A stretch of DNA of 64,000 nucleotides, taken from assembly GCF_023343835.1 (NCBI RefSeq), contig NC_064439.1, forward strand, positions 33,492,508 to 33,556,507. Reading direction: 5' to 3'. This document shows, in pieces, positions 51,413-64,000 of this stretch. The position numbers and the translations under genes are program-made. Numbering within the stretch: position 1 is the first letter of the stretch; every line of letters begins with the position of its first letter. Source of the DNA: Lagopus muta. Its lineage: Eukaryota; Chordata; Aves; Galliformes; Phasianidae. The notes under the pieces are model-generated. The model made no database searches and was not told where the DNA came from. It worked only from the letters and a program-made list of their open reading frames with translations.

Positions 51413-52896
51413 GTAGTGGCTCAGCAGCAGTTGTGTGTGTCCTGTGTATGTATACAGTAAGTGCTATTTGAGGATAAGCTTTCACGTTTGTGTTCCCAGG
51501 CAACTACAGCCATATTTATATACATAAGTATGATCTGTTTTCTCAGTCATTCTGACCTGCCAGCAGCTCTGAAAAAAATGAAGCCAATTAGCAGCTTGTC
51601 CGACTTGAGTTATTCCAAGCTTGGAAAAATGTACCTGTAGCTATTTAGTATAGGGAAATTAATTTTCTATTTTAATCTGGATGCCCAGCTCCTTTCTGTT
51701 TTCTTCAATGGATTGTTTTTATTAAAAGATTTTCTGTCTTGGCTTTGGTTTTATTCCAGCACTCTCAATGGAAATTCCTGCATGTTTCTAAATACCGAAG
51801 TTTAATGCCTTGGAAATGAATGTTCCACCATTAACAGCTTTGTGGAAGTAAAGTTTTCCATTCCTCTCTCCTTCCCTCCGTGGGCTGGTACTCAGTCTAA
51901 ATATATTCCGAGGAGAAAGAGTGGTATTTCTGGCAGTTCTTATGCACAGCCTCCTTTCCTCCTGATGAAGTCTCAATGTGGTTCTAGCCCAGAGGAAATA
52001 GTCTTTACTGTCCCTATGCAGAGAAGAAATGACTTGCAAGTTACACAAGTTATACAAATCTTATTTTTTTTTTTTTGGAACAGAACAACTACCAGTTTTG
52101 CTAACTTCAGGATGTGGATTTTTTTGTTTTTGTTTGAGAAATTCGGGTTATGAGGCCTTGCAGTCCAGAAACACGATAGCTATTTTAATGCAGTTCTGTA
52201 TTTGAGATGACATAAATGATCCCAAAGCAGTAGCAAAGGTAGCACATTTGAAGGGACTTGTGAGAAGTCGTGGGGATGTGAGTGACTGATGCTCTGTCTG
52301 ATTTAAAAGGCATTAATATTTTGTAATAAGGACAGCTGTCCCATAGTTTTAGGCAGCACCAGCCTAGACCTGCGATGGCTGCATGGCTGCTAAAGCATGT
52401 ACTGCTGCCATAGTCAAACTGTTTCTGAAAACTACTGCCAGTGCCCTCTCCAACCCTACATACCTAACTGAGGCTGTGCTCAAGTTGTGCTGCACCTTTG
52501 ATACAGTTGCTGCATATTTGATGCAGATACTGCACCTCTGATAGACCTCATCCACAAATGGCATAGTTCTGGAAACAAGTCTTTAACCTGAATGATAATA
52601 TTCTCATGACTATTCTATGACTATTTCTCTATTTCAGGAGAATGCAAATAACACCAAATCAGTTATTTCTCGAGGTGAAGTTAGGAGTCAGGTTAAATGA
52701 GTTTGTTTCTTAAGCACAGTTACATTTACCATGTTTGTTAAAGAAAGGATGTTTTCAAACAGCATTCAAATCAAAACCTACTTGAGTTACCTTAACTTTC
52801 CTTAGCTCTCTTTAGCCAAAATATTGCCTTTTTTTTCATTCCATACTTAGGTTGGTTTTGCTATTTCTACAAAACATGCCTTTGTTTTACACACAG
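51413..52896 (+). other. BTD intron
   Basis: No gene seen. An imperfect local repeat of TGCTGCA..TTTGAT..GCA units lies at about 52488-52545. Confidence 0.75.
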
Positions 52897-53046
52897 GGAG
52901 CACAGATCATTGTTTTTCCTGAAGATGGAATCCACGGCTTCAACTTCACAAGAAGATCAATTTATCCTTACTTAGACTTTGTTCCGCATTCCGACTCTGT
53001 GAAGTGGAATCCATGCAGAGAGAAGTATTTGTTCAGTGACACAGAG
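52897..53046 (+). CDS. BTD: BTD second coding exon: catalytic Glu
   Basis: 150 nt, phase 0: acceptor TTTACACACAG|GGA, donor ACAGAG|GTAAAT. It encodes [20 protein letters not shown] then [20 protein letters not shown] and [10 protein letters not shown]. The Glu of FPEDG is the nitrilase general base; NFT is an N-glycosylation sequon. Confidence 0.97.
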
Positions 53047-54872
53047 GTAAATATAGGAACATTTTCTGTAGAGAAGGGGAATAACTAAAAGCTACATTTG
53101 TGCTGCAAGTGCACAAATCTAGTTTTGCTTAGGGAATTAAAAAAGAACCGTAACAACTCCTAGTCACCGGATTGTTTTAATGGACTCTGTTCATGCTGGT
53201 TTCATTCTTAGAAAACTTTGGTTAGATATATGGAAGAAGTTCAGCTTGTTTATGAGTCTTATTGGCTTTTAAACTCCCTCTCCCCAACCTATGAAAGGGC
53301 ACTCTAATAAGATACATCACTAGTAGTTTGGGATTTTGACTGTTGTTTTAATAAAACAATATTGTACTATTGTCATTTCTGATGCCTCCTTGTTACTCTG
53401 TTTTAATAGTCCAAGCGTTCTGTGGGTGCAATGACTTCAGAACATTCTGACTCATTTAACTGTCTATGAATTGATTTGCTCATGAAACAGGAAAGGACCT
53501 GCAATAGTGTAATAGAAGCCACAGTTCAACATAGGTGGTGTGTAATTACAAATTGCAGAAATAGTATTTTCATCTACTTTTCTGGATCTAATGTTAAAGT
53601 AACTGTGCCATGCTTAGGAATACAAGCTATTTATTCCTCTAATGTTAACAGTAATCAATACACTGAAACTAAGTAGTTATTTATATGCCTGCTAAGATAG
53701 CAGAGTTTGGGTTTAAACAATGCAGTGGTAAATTCTGACCTACTCTGGCCTATTGGTTGTTACTGCTGATATCATACACAAACAAGCAAAAGTTCAGTTT
53801 GACATTCAGGTCCTTGGTTTGCAGTACTGGAAGGCTCTGGATTTTGTTGCAGCTAACCCAGGTTCAGTACCCTTGCTAATGCTAATGCACATTCTCATTT
53901 CAGCATAACTGCAGAAAATCACATCAAAAATGTTCTGAAGCTATAAGTTTTCTATAAACACATAGCTTTACAGGGGTAGCCCACCAATGTGGGAAGAGCT
54001 ATTAAAAATATCTGCACAGTCTGAGTGAAGGTGGCTGATAGATCTGAATGGTACAGTGCTACGGAGAGAAATCCCAAGTGCTCTGGGCCTCAGAAGCCAC
54101 TAAACTGTGTTTTTCCTGAGCGATACACTCACCTTCTCAGCAACACTATGTAGTGTAGGAGTGAACCTTGGGAAAATGATTTCAGTTCTAATGAATTATT
54201 TGTACTTGTTCAGATTTAGCTTCAAATAGCTGCACTGTGGTGCTTCAGGTCGGGCAGTCACAGCTTCAAAGAAAATAAATGGCAGTTAATATACAGCTTT
54301 CTCTGGGCTGGAGGAAACGTGCCAACAGTACAGCCTGCAACGTTCAGTATTTCTGTTCTGCAACTGAGCAAAAAGCATTTACATCTCTGCTTCTGGGGGT
54401 TGTAGCTAGTGATTTTTAAAAATAAGTTTAGAATAAAAATACTAAAGTAGTTGCAGGAACAAACTGCTGCAGGTGCAAATAATCAGTATCAGAAATCTGC
54501 TTTTCTAAAGCTGCACGCAAATCAGCTACACTGTCTGCTCAAAGGTTTCAGTTGTCTTACGGTGTTTTAAAGCCACTGATGTTCCAAGCAATGGCCAGAA
54601 GCTACTGAAAATTAAAGCCCTTAAAGTGGTGAGATTTATGTATTTACTTACTTTGCAGGAAATAAAAATTAGATAATTTTTCAATTGGTATTTGAAGTAC
54701 TTTTTGGTCTAGAAAACAATGATTTCCAATATCTTTCATCATGAAGATGTCATTATGTTTACGTTTTACAGATAAATTCAAGTGTATATACATTCCAGTT
54801 GCAAATAGTAATTTGAAAAGCATTAAATATATTGCTGAAGTAAAACTTCCTCTCCATTTTCTGGTTCTGTAG
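53047..54872 (+). other. BTD intron before the terminal exon
   Basis: AT-rich unique sequence with no recognised repeat or gene. Confidence 0.75.
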
Positions 54873-56057
54873 GTTCTTCAACGTCTGAGCTGCATGGCAC
54901 TGAAGAACAAAATATTCCTGGTGGCAAACTTAGGAACTAAGCAACCCTGTGAGCACACAGATCCTCACTGTCCACGTGATGGAAGATACCAGTTCAATAC
55001 CAACGTGGTGTTCAACGATGCTGGTACACTGGTGGCCACGTACCGTAAACACAATCTGTATTTTGAATATGCTTTCGATACCCCTCCAGAGCCTGACTAT
55101 CAGCTCTTTGATACCCCTTTTGCTGGCAAGTTTGGTATGTTTACTTGCTTTGACATACTCTTCTTTGAGCCAGCAGTGAATCTAATCAGACAATACAATG
55201 TAAAACAGATCGTCTATCCGACTGCCTGGATGAACCAGCTCCCACTCCTGTCTGCTGTAGAATTTCAACAAGCTTTTGCAACAGCTTTCAGTGTCAATAT
55301 TTTAGCAGCTAATATCCACCACCCTACCCTGGGCATGACAGGGAGTGGCATATACACTCCTGTCAAATCATTTATCTACCACAACATGGACAGTTACGGT
55401 GGCAAGCTCATAGTAGCAGAAATTCCTGTCATTAGCACAGATTACAAAACCGATCTGGAGCATAATGAAAGATTCAGAGAGAACGTGCATCATTCATGCA
55501 CTACTTCTACAAGTACCTCAGGGGGTGACCAAGTTTGCTTTACGGAAGGACAGGAGGCCCATGGCAAAGTATCAGAAAAAGGAAACGAACAGTCGCCTCC
55601 CCTGTTCTATGCAGAAATGATGTATGACAATTTTACTTTTGTTCCTGTATGGGCGGAAAAAGGAGAACTTCAGGTTTGTGCCAATACTCTTTGTTGCTAC
55701 TTAAATTATAAGAGAGATGTTTTAACTGATGAATTATACGCTTTGGGAGTTTTTGACGGGCTCCACACAGTGAATGGCATTTACTACGTCCAGGCCTGTG
55801 CATTAGTGAAGTGTGGAGGTCTCAGCTTTAGCACTTGTGGGCAGGAGGTTACACATGCCACTGCTCTGATAGATTTCCAGCTATGGGGAAATATGAGTAC
55901 TCCTTATATCTTTCCTTTGCTGCTGACGTCTGGTATTACCTTGGACTTTGCTGATCACATGGGCTGGAAAAACAACCACTATTTCCTAAGCAAAAATAGA
56001 ACTACTAATGGCCTACTGACAGCTGCTCTGTATGGACGATGGTATGAAAAGGACTAG
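54873..56057 (+). CDS. BTD: BTD terminal coding exon: catalytic Lys and Cys, C-terminal domain
   Basis: The exon starts after GGTTCTGTAG| with [20 protein letters not shown] and is open for 394 codons to TAG at 56055-56057. It includes [12 protein letters not shown], the Lys of YRKHNLYFE, the Cys of [45 protein letters not shown] and the end [12 protein letters not shown]. The single large 3' exon is the same arrangement as in human BTD. The region around residues 320-370 (STSTSGGDQ and neighbours) is the least conserved. Confidence 0.98.
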   Translation, partial: VLQRLSCMALKNKIFLVANLGTKQPCEHTDPHCPRDGRYQFNTNVVFNDAGTLVATYRKHNLYFEYAFDTPPEPDYQLFDTPFAGKFGMFTCFDILFFEPAVNLIRQYNVKQIVYPTAWMNQLPLLSAVEFQQAFATAFSVNILAANIHHPTLGMTGSGIYTPVKSFIYHNMDSYGGKLIVAEIPVISTDYKTDLEHNERFRENVHHSCTTSTSTSGGDQVCFTEGQEAHGKVSEKGNEQSPPLFYAEMMYDNFTFVPVWAEKGELQVCANTLCCYLNYKRDVLTDELYALGVFDGLHTVNGIYYVQACALVKCGGLSFSTCGQEVTHATALIDFQLWGNMSTPYIFPLLLTSGITLDFADHMGWKNNHYFLSKNRTTNGLLTAALYGRWYEKD

Positions 56058-57225
56058 CACAGATATTTAACTGCATCAGATTTTCAGAGTCTATATCTTA
56101 CCAGGAACTGTTGAATAGCTGTACTTCAGAATCTTCAGGTATGTTTGTTACACGACTGTCTAATAGATCCTACATTTGAAATGATGACCAAAGAGACTAC
56201 AAACCAAGCGTGTACCTTGGGAGCTTACGTCTTTCCACAAGTAAGTGAATTGCCTTGCAAGTCTAAAGGCTTGTTACAGTGTGTTTGAGATACCTTATAT
56301 TAGGAAAATAATCTCATTTCAACTGAATTTGCCTCTTTTAATTTAGTTCTTTGGTTCTCTGGGGTTCTGGTGGGAGTGGAAATGAAAGAAGTAGAAAACC
56401 ATTAAAAAGGGAAAAAAAAGTAGGAAAGGGAATGGCATTGATTACACAAATATATGCAAGAAAATAGATGCATATACCTTGAATAGCATCAGGTTCTGAC
56501 TTCTGGTTAGAGTGCTAAGGTTTTTTCCTTACTCTCACTCCCTTCCCCCGGCTCCCATTTGAAATCTTTACAATTTACTGGCCACTTGCTTGGCTGTTAG
56601 CATCCTCAGTGAGTTATTTCTTACTTTTAATAGTAACTAAGCAAGTGTTACCACTGTGAACATCTGTGGAACAACAGTCTGGGAAGGAGTGTATCAACTG
56701 CTACACTGAAACACTAGCCTTCATGAAGGCATAATTTCCATGCTCCTGTGCAAGATGTTTAAATAAAGCTCAACAACGAATCAGCAACTATGTTAGGTAC
56801 TACTTTAGCACTCTGACTTTCCCATTTTTAAAGAGAAGTCATCGCATGCCTGTTTTGACTTTGAGACAATTCAAACATTGTAAATTCATTCAGTAAGAGC
56901 TGTGAAAAGCAGATAATGAATTGTGGGACAGTAGGGTTTCTACATAAACTGTGTGCCAGGTGGCAGTTCCTGCTGTTGAAACACAGCATTCTTTCCACAG
57001 CCATAGCTAGATTGGATGCTATAAATACTGTCATGCAACGACAAACTATTACTGCAGTGGAGGTGCTTGCAAAAGGATGTTTAAGGGATATTATTTTGGC
57101 CTTAAAATTAAAGAAAATAATTTCTTCTGAACCATTACAACTTTGGGGCTCTCATGGCTGTTATAACTTCATCCGTGTAATAGCTGTTAAGTAACTGACT
57201 AATAAACACAATTGTTCCTTTGGGG
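56058..57225 (+). other. Presumed BTD 3' untranslated region
   Basis: Follows the BTD stop. AATAAA occurs at 56762-56767 and again at 57201-57206. The second is followed by a T/GT-rich stretch (TTGTTCCTTTGGGG, CCTTGTCTTCC), so either or both may be used. Confidence 0.55.
57201..57206 (+). terminator. Candidate BTD polyadenylation signal (AATAAA)
   Basis: AATAAA with a GT/T-rich downstream element within 30 nt. An alternative AATAAA at 56762-56767 lies nearer the stop codon. Confidence 0.5.
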
Positions 57226-60200
57226 CATCCTTGTCTTCCAGGTGCTAAATCTGTTGTCCTAGTTGCTGGGAGGAGCTGTGAACAGGAGATGTGTAATTCT
57301 CAGTTTGGCTGAGGCAGTTCCAAAATGTGTTCAAACTCAAAGAACTGCAGCAAGAAGTGTATTATACTCTGCTCAACAATCTGCTTTGGACAAATTCACT
57401 TTCAGGTTTCATAAAGGAAAACAGTCATACCATTTTCTGAAAAAGGGAGAAGCCCTTAGGAAAGCTGAAGGTCACACAGGCAGAAGAAACATACCCATAT
57501 GACCATCATTTCCCTTCAATGGATATAAACAGTTTTAGTGAAGCTTCCTAAATGTTTTCTCTCTGGGAGGGAAATCAAAACAGAAAGAGTGGACTTTCTG
57601 CCATCCAAGAAACAGATCTTAAATCAAGAACAGCTTTAAATCAACAGATTATTTTTAATGTGCTCAGGATGTGGAAGATGTTTGTACTGCGACAAAAGAA
57701 ACAATGTGAGAAGGAGCAGGGAACGCTGTCTGTGAGGCATCTTGATACTGCCGAGGGAGATCAGCAAATCAGAAAAGCCCTGGCCAGCTAGGAGTAACAG
57801 CACACAAGCCAGAAGTATTAGGGGCTTCTGTATAAGGGATCTGGTGCTGAGTTATCCAGGTAGTTGTGAGGATACTCTGAATATGCTGAAAGCATCTGCC
57901 AGAAAATACAGCAAAGAACAGGACTTTGGAGTTCAGTTCCTGAGAGGCATGTGAACAGGCTCAGAATGTCAGAAACTGGTAATGGAGTGGGACAAGCAGT
58001 TCAGAACAAAGATCTTCAGAACACGCGCAGTTGGTGCAAGCTTGTACAAGTAGACCTTTACAGGGAGATGACTAGATTAAAGTGACTGAGCAGCAAGAGG
58101 CTGCTGCAACCACCACAGAACAGAGGTGCAAAACCTCGTGTGGCTTGGCCCAGCCTTGCCCAGGCTGGGGCCTTTCTTGTAGTATTAATACCCTGGCATC
58201 ACAGAAAGCCCAAGAGGAGCTTGAGTAATGGACGTTTGGCAGGGAAGAGGAGATAAATAAGAGGGAATGAAACATTACATTTTGCTTTAAAACTGTTACA
58301 GTGTCTGAGGCTGAGACATCAGTGTCAGTCCTTCCGAGCTGCGATGCAGTGAGAAGAAAAATCTGTACATTTGTCACTGAAAAGGCTTGGAAGCGAGGGC
58401 TTCTTTTGTTCTGTTGTGAATTGGAAGAGCTAAATTTCTGATCACTGCTACTGCAATTTTAACTTACAAGAGAATGTGTTTTTAAATGTTTAATGATATT
58501 AATGAATTTAAGACAGCTTGAAAGATTCCTCAGGTTCCATATTATTCAACCATGTTCACAGTTACATGGTGAAATACTGCAATACTCAGCTTGAAAATTG
58601 TTAAAATGCAGTACAGGAAGACAGGGAATTCAGTTTCCCATGGTATACAGTGAGTATGGAAGCACTGATAATTTAGACATTGCTTTGTTTGAAGTAAAGC
58701 ATCAATGCTACAAAATCGGGACGCCAGGTTGGAAAGAGTTCCATCAGGTGAGAGATGAGTCAAAACAGGAAAAACAAAACCACGCTGCAGTTTGGGGATG
58801 TTAGTCAAGGCTAACTTTGTTCCCCAGGGAAAAGAAGCAAGACGTTTTGCTGAGCTTCAGATGACTGAAACAGCTGAAAGAAATACTCTTCCCAATGGCT
58901 GAAATGTCAGTTTTTCTTTCAGTAGGTTGGTAAGGATGTGTGGATCACAGTAAGGGCCTGCCTGTAGGGCTGTACATGACAGTTTTCTTAAGAACAACCA
59001 GTTGTTTTGACGCTTCACATGGATACATCTGGTTCCTTCCTTAACAATCTTCAAAATATATGGATATTATAGTGAGAAGGACAACGTGAAAATAAAGCTA
59101 AAGCTTCATCTTAACAAGGGAAATGAACAGATCTGTATTACGTCTATATTTAGAATCTCTGGTTTAAGTCTGTAAAGACCAAGGTTTCGTAAATTCTTAC
59201 CTTGTCCAATTCATGCAGTTGTCACAGCTGCTGACTTATAAAGCGTTTCATTCCTGAACTGGAAGAACTTTTCTTCAACCATCCATCAACTTCTGCAGCA
59301 TATTAAAGGAAAAGGAAGTTGTCACCAGTCATTAGAGATTACTGCAAGCAGCCATAATTACCAGTTATCTCTGATTTAAGAATTTATATGAATTCACTGG
59401 ATAAACTTCAAGAATTTCAATACTTGCTGTTTGTCAACTGATCTTAAAATGTACTTAATGGAGTTTAAATACAGATCTCTGGAAATGGTGTTCAAAGTAC
59501 TTGTTAGCACTCGATAAAAGCCATTCACTCCAAAGATAATACTCTGCATCTAGTCTGGATAGTTCAGGGAGGATCATCATCACAGATGAACACTTTTAAA
59601 GCAAACAACACAGTGGCCTTTGCATTGAGAAGTGGCTAAGTACCACCAACAGAGTGGACAAAGCGGGGAGTGAGGAGACCATTCCTGCGCCTGCAGGCAG
59701 AGAACCTTACAGCCCTCCCTCCCCTCACTGCTGTACGCCACTCTGAGCAAAGAGCACGCCCTCCACTTCTGCAGAACTGCTGCTGCTTTTAACATAGCTT
59801 TCTGCTTTTAAGATGTGAACCTCACTCTTCCAAATACGGAGTTAGGATTACAAGCTCCCCTGACACATCTGGCACTGTTAAGATGTTTAATTGCATGTTT
59901 AGTCGTGGAACTTCTCACAACTATCTGCTCTCAATGGTATTCACTTCTGCTTAGAAGGTTTTACTGAGCTCTCTCAAACTAGAATGTAAACAGAAAATGA
60001 TATCTGGATTATTACAATATTTCTTGCTTTTAAATGGACAGAATCTTTGGGAAGACAGGAAGCTAATTCATTCTTAAAAACATGATTATGGGTCTGAAGA
60101 ACTTATGAATGTTATCAGTGAGACATAACATAACAGCTTTGGGTTTTTTTAGCACCCTTTTTTCAGATGTTAACTGGAGCGAAATTTTATATGGCTGTTT

Positions 60201-61580
60201 TGGAGGAATCCAGGTGCTGGATAAGTAATAAGTAGTAGGAAGAAATAATGAAGTAGGAGGCAAGACTTTAGACAATGTTACAAGGAAAAACTTCATTACA
60301 GAGGGGTCACTCCTGAAAGAGGAAAAAGGACAACCAAAAAAAAAAAAAAAAAAAAAAAGGAAGAAAAAAGCTGAACTCTTGATTGTGTCAGGATCAGGCA
60401 CACCAACACAGCACTCTATGAAAACAAGTTACTCAGTCCAGTAAGTTCTGTGCTAACTTGGCTTTTTCTACTGCATAATGTTTATCCTGAGAACTGAATA
60501 ACCCATAAAACACAGCAGCAGCCAGAGTGCACAGAAAGCTGATCAGAGCTGGTTGTTGTCATTACTGAAGTCCCTTCATTTTTTTTTCCCCTAGCATAAG
60601 AAGGGTTTATTTTATCCCACTACACTGAATCAGCGATCCAGCTGAGTCCTGCTCTTTTCTGGTGAAAACTCAAGTGGTTGTTTGGATGTAGGGAAAAAAG
60701 AAGAGGATGCAGTACCATTCTCTGGAAAGCAGCAGACCTGCATTCAGGTATGAAGATTAAAAAAACCCGAGGACACCGCCTGCAGGCAGTATTGTTTTAC
60801 AGAACCAAGGAACCTTCTGTTTCTTGACCTCTCATTAGGAAAGCAGACAAGAGCAGTGAGTTTTTTAAACAAACTTTGTTCAATTTTAGGAATCATTTTC
60901 TAGTAAGAGTCCCACTTACCACTTACCCACTTACAAGGCACAACTGCTGTCCTGTCCATTAAGTAAATTCATGCAAACAGAGATATCCAGGCTCCCTGGG
61001 TAAACTCTAAATGATAACACGCAACTCTGAATTCCTAAACAGAGTTAACAACTTGTAGGAAAAATCAAACATCTCAAAAACTTGACAGCTCCATTACAGA
61101 AACATCTAACTGTTACCTTCCCAATAGCGCAGGTGCTACTTGCCATTCTGATACAAGTGAGGATGCATGGTTCCATGCTGTTTCAACCCCGCTATTTAGA
61201 TAGATGGAGTGAATCTCAAAACAGACCAACACGGACCCAAAATGTCAGTCGCTCCCACGGAGTACTTTGAGAGACCAGAGGGAAGCAAACAGAGATCACC
61301 ATCGCCCTGAAGTCATCTAATTCTGTTCCAAGACAAACACTGCATATGCAAACAACAAACACAGGCACAAATGGTTAAGAAAGGGGTACTTAGAAGAAAG
61401 CCTAGAGGAGTAATTAATAATCTAACATTTAGGGTTACCTGAAATTCCAATAGCTCACCTTCAGTTTAGGATTACAAAGCCTTTGGAAAGCAGATCTTAT
61501 AAATTCTAACAGTTCAACAAAAGAGACTTTGCCATTAGTGCTTAATAGATACAAATAAATTATTCCTTAGTAGAACTCAC
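57226..61580. other. Intergenic region between convergent BTD and ANKRD28
   Basis: No protein gene, RNA gene or clear transposon recognised. It holds an A23 tract near 60336-60358 and three tandem CCACTTAC-like units near 60912-60936. Short ORFs show no family motifs. Confidence 0.65.
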
Positions 61581-61588
61581 ATTTGGGT

Positions 61589-63309
61589 TTTATTATATTC
61601 CGTAAAATATACAAGAATCTTGAAGTACTGAAAGAGTGCAGGTAAATACAGTATTCAAGCAGTCACTATTTCTATGTACATGCTCATTAATTCTTCAAAA
61701 AAACCCACAAAATTATCAAACAGATCAAAATATTGTCCCGTGTTTCCACTTTATGTTCAGAAAACCAGCTGATAATTTACAATATCATAAAGATTTCCAG
61801 TTTCACAATACAAAAAGGATAAAAAGGAAATTTGAATCGGTTTGCAGTAATTTATTTGTACTTTACCAGGACACGCAAGGATTCCTTGCACGTACATAAG
61901 CCATTTCACTTGAAAAGTAACAGTTGTAGTTAAAGCAGAGCCAAATAAAGTAAATATGCATATTTAACAATGAGACTTCAGCTTGCTTATGTCACTTTTT
62001 CATTCTTCAGGCAATTAAAAAAATGCAGTAGTCTGTTATAAATAAAAAAGATAAAAATCTTCAGGTGAGGCTGAACTACATTAGGGGACCTGCTTCTGCT
62101 GTTCATTTCTAAATGGAGCACAACAAAGATACACAGCTCTTCCCACAGACCAGACACTGTACTTCTTTCTAATAGGGAAATATACTTTTAAATTCACCTC
62201 CCCCCGCCCCGGCAACTCCAGGATTCAAAAAAAAAAGAAAAAAAAAGAAGTGCTAGGGATTTACAATTCCACCTTTACGTGCAATCTTTTCGGTGTAAGG
62301 GAGAGGACCAATCGTTGCAAAGAATTCTCAGTCCCAGTTCTGGGGTTATGGAGACATTTCCATTCTCTTTATGCAGTTTCATAGTTTCCAAGTTACGTAT
62401 TTTAAATTAAAAAAAAAAAAATCTCAATTCAAACCACCAAAGTTTAACAGTCTAAACCTGTGCAACAATGTCCGTTTCCCTCCCCCATCTCCCACCCTTC
62501 CCTTGTTTATTACACTGTACATTTTTCACCCTGACTTCACCTTGTTAGCTGGTTTAGTTTTACTATTAGAAAAGTACGACAAGTTCCATTTTCATGTTGT
62601 CAAAAAGAAAAAGAAAACAAAACTTAAACATAAATCTGCTTTCTTTCATGGTACATTTAATAGTGCTGGAAGGTTTTTAGATGGTAAACAAAAAGAAAAA
62701 AGTCAACACTTGAAACCAAATCTAAGCTTCTTTCCCAGAAGTAATTAAGGTTTGGTTAAATTAACTTTTCAAAGAATCTATTCCAGTTTCCACAACAATG
62801 TATTTAATTAAAAAACAAAAACAAAAACAACCTTTTAAGTTATTTGGTCCTTTGGCAGTTTGCAGCACAAACAATGCCTACTGTACCAAACGCTTTTATT
62901 GCCTTCAAAATGATTTTCGTTTTATTGACAATATTTAAATCTAGTATCCTCTGTGTTGTACAACAGTGTCGTTCATTTACATCAACGAGGGTGCCCAGTC
63001 TGCAGAAGTTACTCCTGGCACCAGAAACAGAACGGTAGAACAGTTCAATAAAGCAGTTTTGACATTCTTCAAATTTTTTTTGCCACGGTTTCCAAGAATT
63101 TATTCAAGAATTTCTGCTTCGTCTGCAAAATATGCTCTTAAAAATCCTTCCAGAGTCTCATGGATTTTGTTTTATGCAACCACAATAAAAAGCATCTTCC
63201 AAAGGTCGGTCCTCTTTTTGCATTCCAATTCCAACAGCTTTTTTCAAAAGCCCAGATGTGACGACTTCCAGCATTAGGGGTCACTCTTCAGCCCTACGAA
63301 ATGCAGCGT
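61589..63309 (-). other. Presumed ANKRD28 3' untranslated region
   Basis: Downstream of the ANKRD28 stop on the minus strand. Candidate AATAAA signals on that strand lie at 62900-62895, 62511-62506, 61856-61851 and 61594-61589. The sequence is AT-rich with several A/T homopolymers, as in long vertebrate 3'UTRs. The true end cannot be fixed from sequence alone. Confidence 0.5.
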
Positions 63310-63596
63310 TCAATAGGTCTCGGAATCTGAGTCATTGAGTTCGTCTTCTTCTGTATAGGGGTAGCCATCCTCCCTGCCAATATTGTTGAAAGTACAGTAA
63401 GAGCTATGATCACTCCTCATGATTGGCAAGGAATCGAAGGTGACAGTTTTAGAGGTGTTGGTGTAATGATTAATGGCATTGAACGTAAGGGAAGGCAATG
63501 CGCTGCTTGATGAAACGGGCATCATCGTGGCCAGGATGAGCGCGAGGCAATCAGCCACATCCTTGTTGGGTGCACAGGCCAGAGCTGGTGTGTAAC
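63310..63596 (-). CDS. ANKRD28: ANKRD28 terminal coding exon
   Basis: Acceptor CGGCTCCCAG| at 63598-63597, then 287 nt (two bases plus 95 codons) to TGA at 63312-63310. It encodes YTPALACAPNKDVADCLALI then LATMMPVSSSSALPSLTFNA and ends DELNDSDSETY. This is the last ankyrin-repeat segment and C-terminal tail of ANKRD28, a regulatory subunit of protein phosphatase 6. I recall the human protein ending in the same DELNDSDSETY. The rest of the gene lies beyond 64,000. It is convergent with BTD. Confidence 0.97.
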
Positions 63597-64000
63597 CTGG
63601 GAGCCGAGAAAAACACAACAACAATGTACAAATGTGCTCAAGGTCGTGTCATCTTTCAGCTGCAAAAACATTTCATTTTACTTAGTTCCACACTGTTTGA
63701 AAAGGGCCATAAAATTAAATACATCATAAGGTTTTTTGTTTTGTTCGTTTGTTTGTTTTTACAGCTTTCAGTTACAAATGCGTCCCAGAAGTCAGAGTTC
63801 TTTGGAACAGAGATGTCAGGGTTTTTCAAACAGTCAGATGTTCTCAGCCAACCACAAAGCCTGGTTCTGGAAACGGTGAGGAAGTCAACTGGCCAAGGGG
63901 ATGGAACTAAGTGCACTCACCAGAGAGTCACTGCAGAAACTACACAACATGAAATATTTCTTCACCCTGAAGCTTGCCTATCGCTGTCCATCACAGCATG
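63597..64000 (-). other. ANKRD28 last intron (partial)
   Basis: Sequence upstream of the terminal exon. No preceding ANKRD28 exon is found before the window ends; the open frame at 63656-63916 has no ankyrin signature. Confidence 0.75.

Larger units (their letters stand above)
51178..56057 (+). other. BTD: BTD gene, complete coding region (biotinidase); overview
   Basis: Biotinidase is a secreted nitrilase-superfamily glycoprotein. It releases free biotin from biocytin and biotinyl-peptides and so recycles the vitamin. Three coding exons (51182-51412, 52897-53046, 54873-56057) join in phase 0 to give 521 residues; human BTD is 543. The catalytic triad is intact: Glu86 in VFPEDG, Lys186 in YRKHNLYFE, Cys219 in FTCFDILFF. 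These positions are offset by a constant 26 residues from human Glu112/Lys212/Cys245. N-glycosylation sequons include NFT at 93 and later NFT, NMS and NRT. The N-terminal about 24 residues form a signal peptide. BTD sits head-to-head with HACL1. Vanin pantetheinases are relatives, but [10 protein letters not shown] and the C-terminal domain fit BTD best. Confidence 0.96.

Overview
This is vertebrate nuclear DNA, almost certainly from a galliform bird and most likely chicken. The coding sequence lies in short exons with GT/AG introns. The interspersed repeats are CR1 LINE 3' ends carrying the avian 'ATTCTATGATTCTATGA'-type terminus, plus copies of a chicken-type mariner (Galluhop-like). The gene order COLQ - HACL1 - BTD - ANKRD28 matches the conserved block known from human 3p25; the equivalent chicken block should be on chromosome 2 (from memory, not checked).

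Layout. (1) 1-18,300: the 5' half of COLQ on the minus strand. Seven exons could be reconstructed with intact phases: signal peptide, proline-rich attachment domain, N-terminal non-collagenous stretch and the start of the Gly-X-Y collagen tail. The rest of the gene lies beyond position 1. (2) 18,300-26,700: intergenic, with one CR1, an A/T inverted homopolymer and a decayed coding-like stretch. (3) 26,700-46,600: the complete HACL1 gene on the minus strand, 17 coding exons totalling 1,707 nt (568 residues plus stop), ending in a peroxisomal PTS1-like Ser-Asn-Leu. (4) 46,600-47,110: a CpG-rich, CCAAT- and GC-box-rich head-to-head promoter between HACL1 and BTD. (5) 47,110-57,220: BTD (biotinidase) on the plus strand, three coding exons and 521 residues, with the nitrilase-type Glu/Lys/Cys triad intact. 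(6) 57,220-61,580: intergenic, nothing recognised. (7) 61,580-63,596: the terminal coding exon and presumed 3'UTR of ANKRD28 on the minus strand.

The genes are not an operon and do not share a pathway. COLQ anchors acetylcholinesterase at the synaptic basal lamina, HACL1 cleaves 2-hydroxyacyl-CoAs in peroxisomes, BTD recycles biotin, and ANKRD28 is a PP6 regulatory ankyrin-repeat subunit. HACL1 and BTD may be co-regulated through their shared promoter.

I did not find an undescribed biological system. The more interesting observations are small: an altered end of the COLQ attachment motif, a 33-nt hidden terminal HACL1 exon, a perfect 28-bp palindrome, a mariner with both ends next to the bidirectional promoter, and a degraded ORF divergent from COLQ. 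All exon calls come from reading splice sites and comparing with family sequences recalled from memory; no alignment was run.
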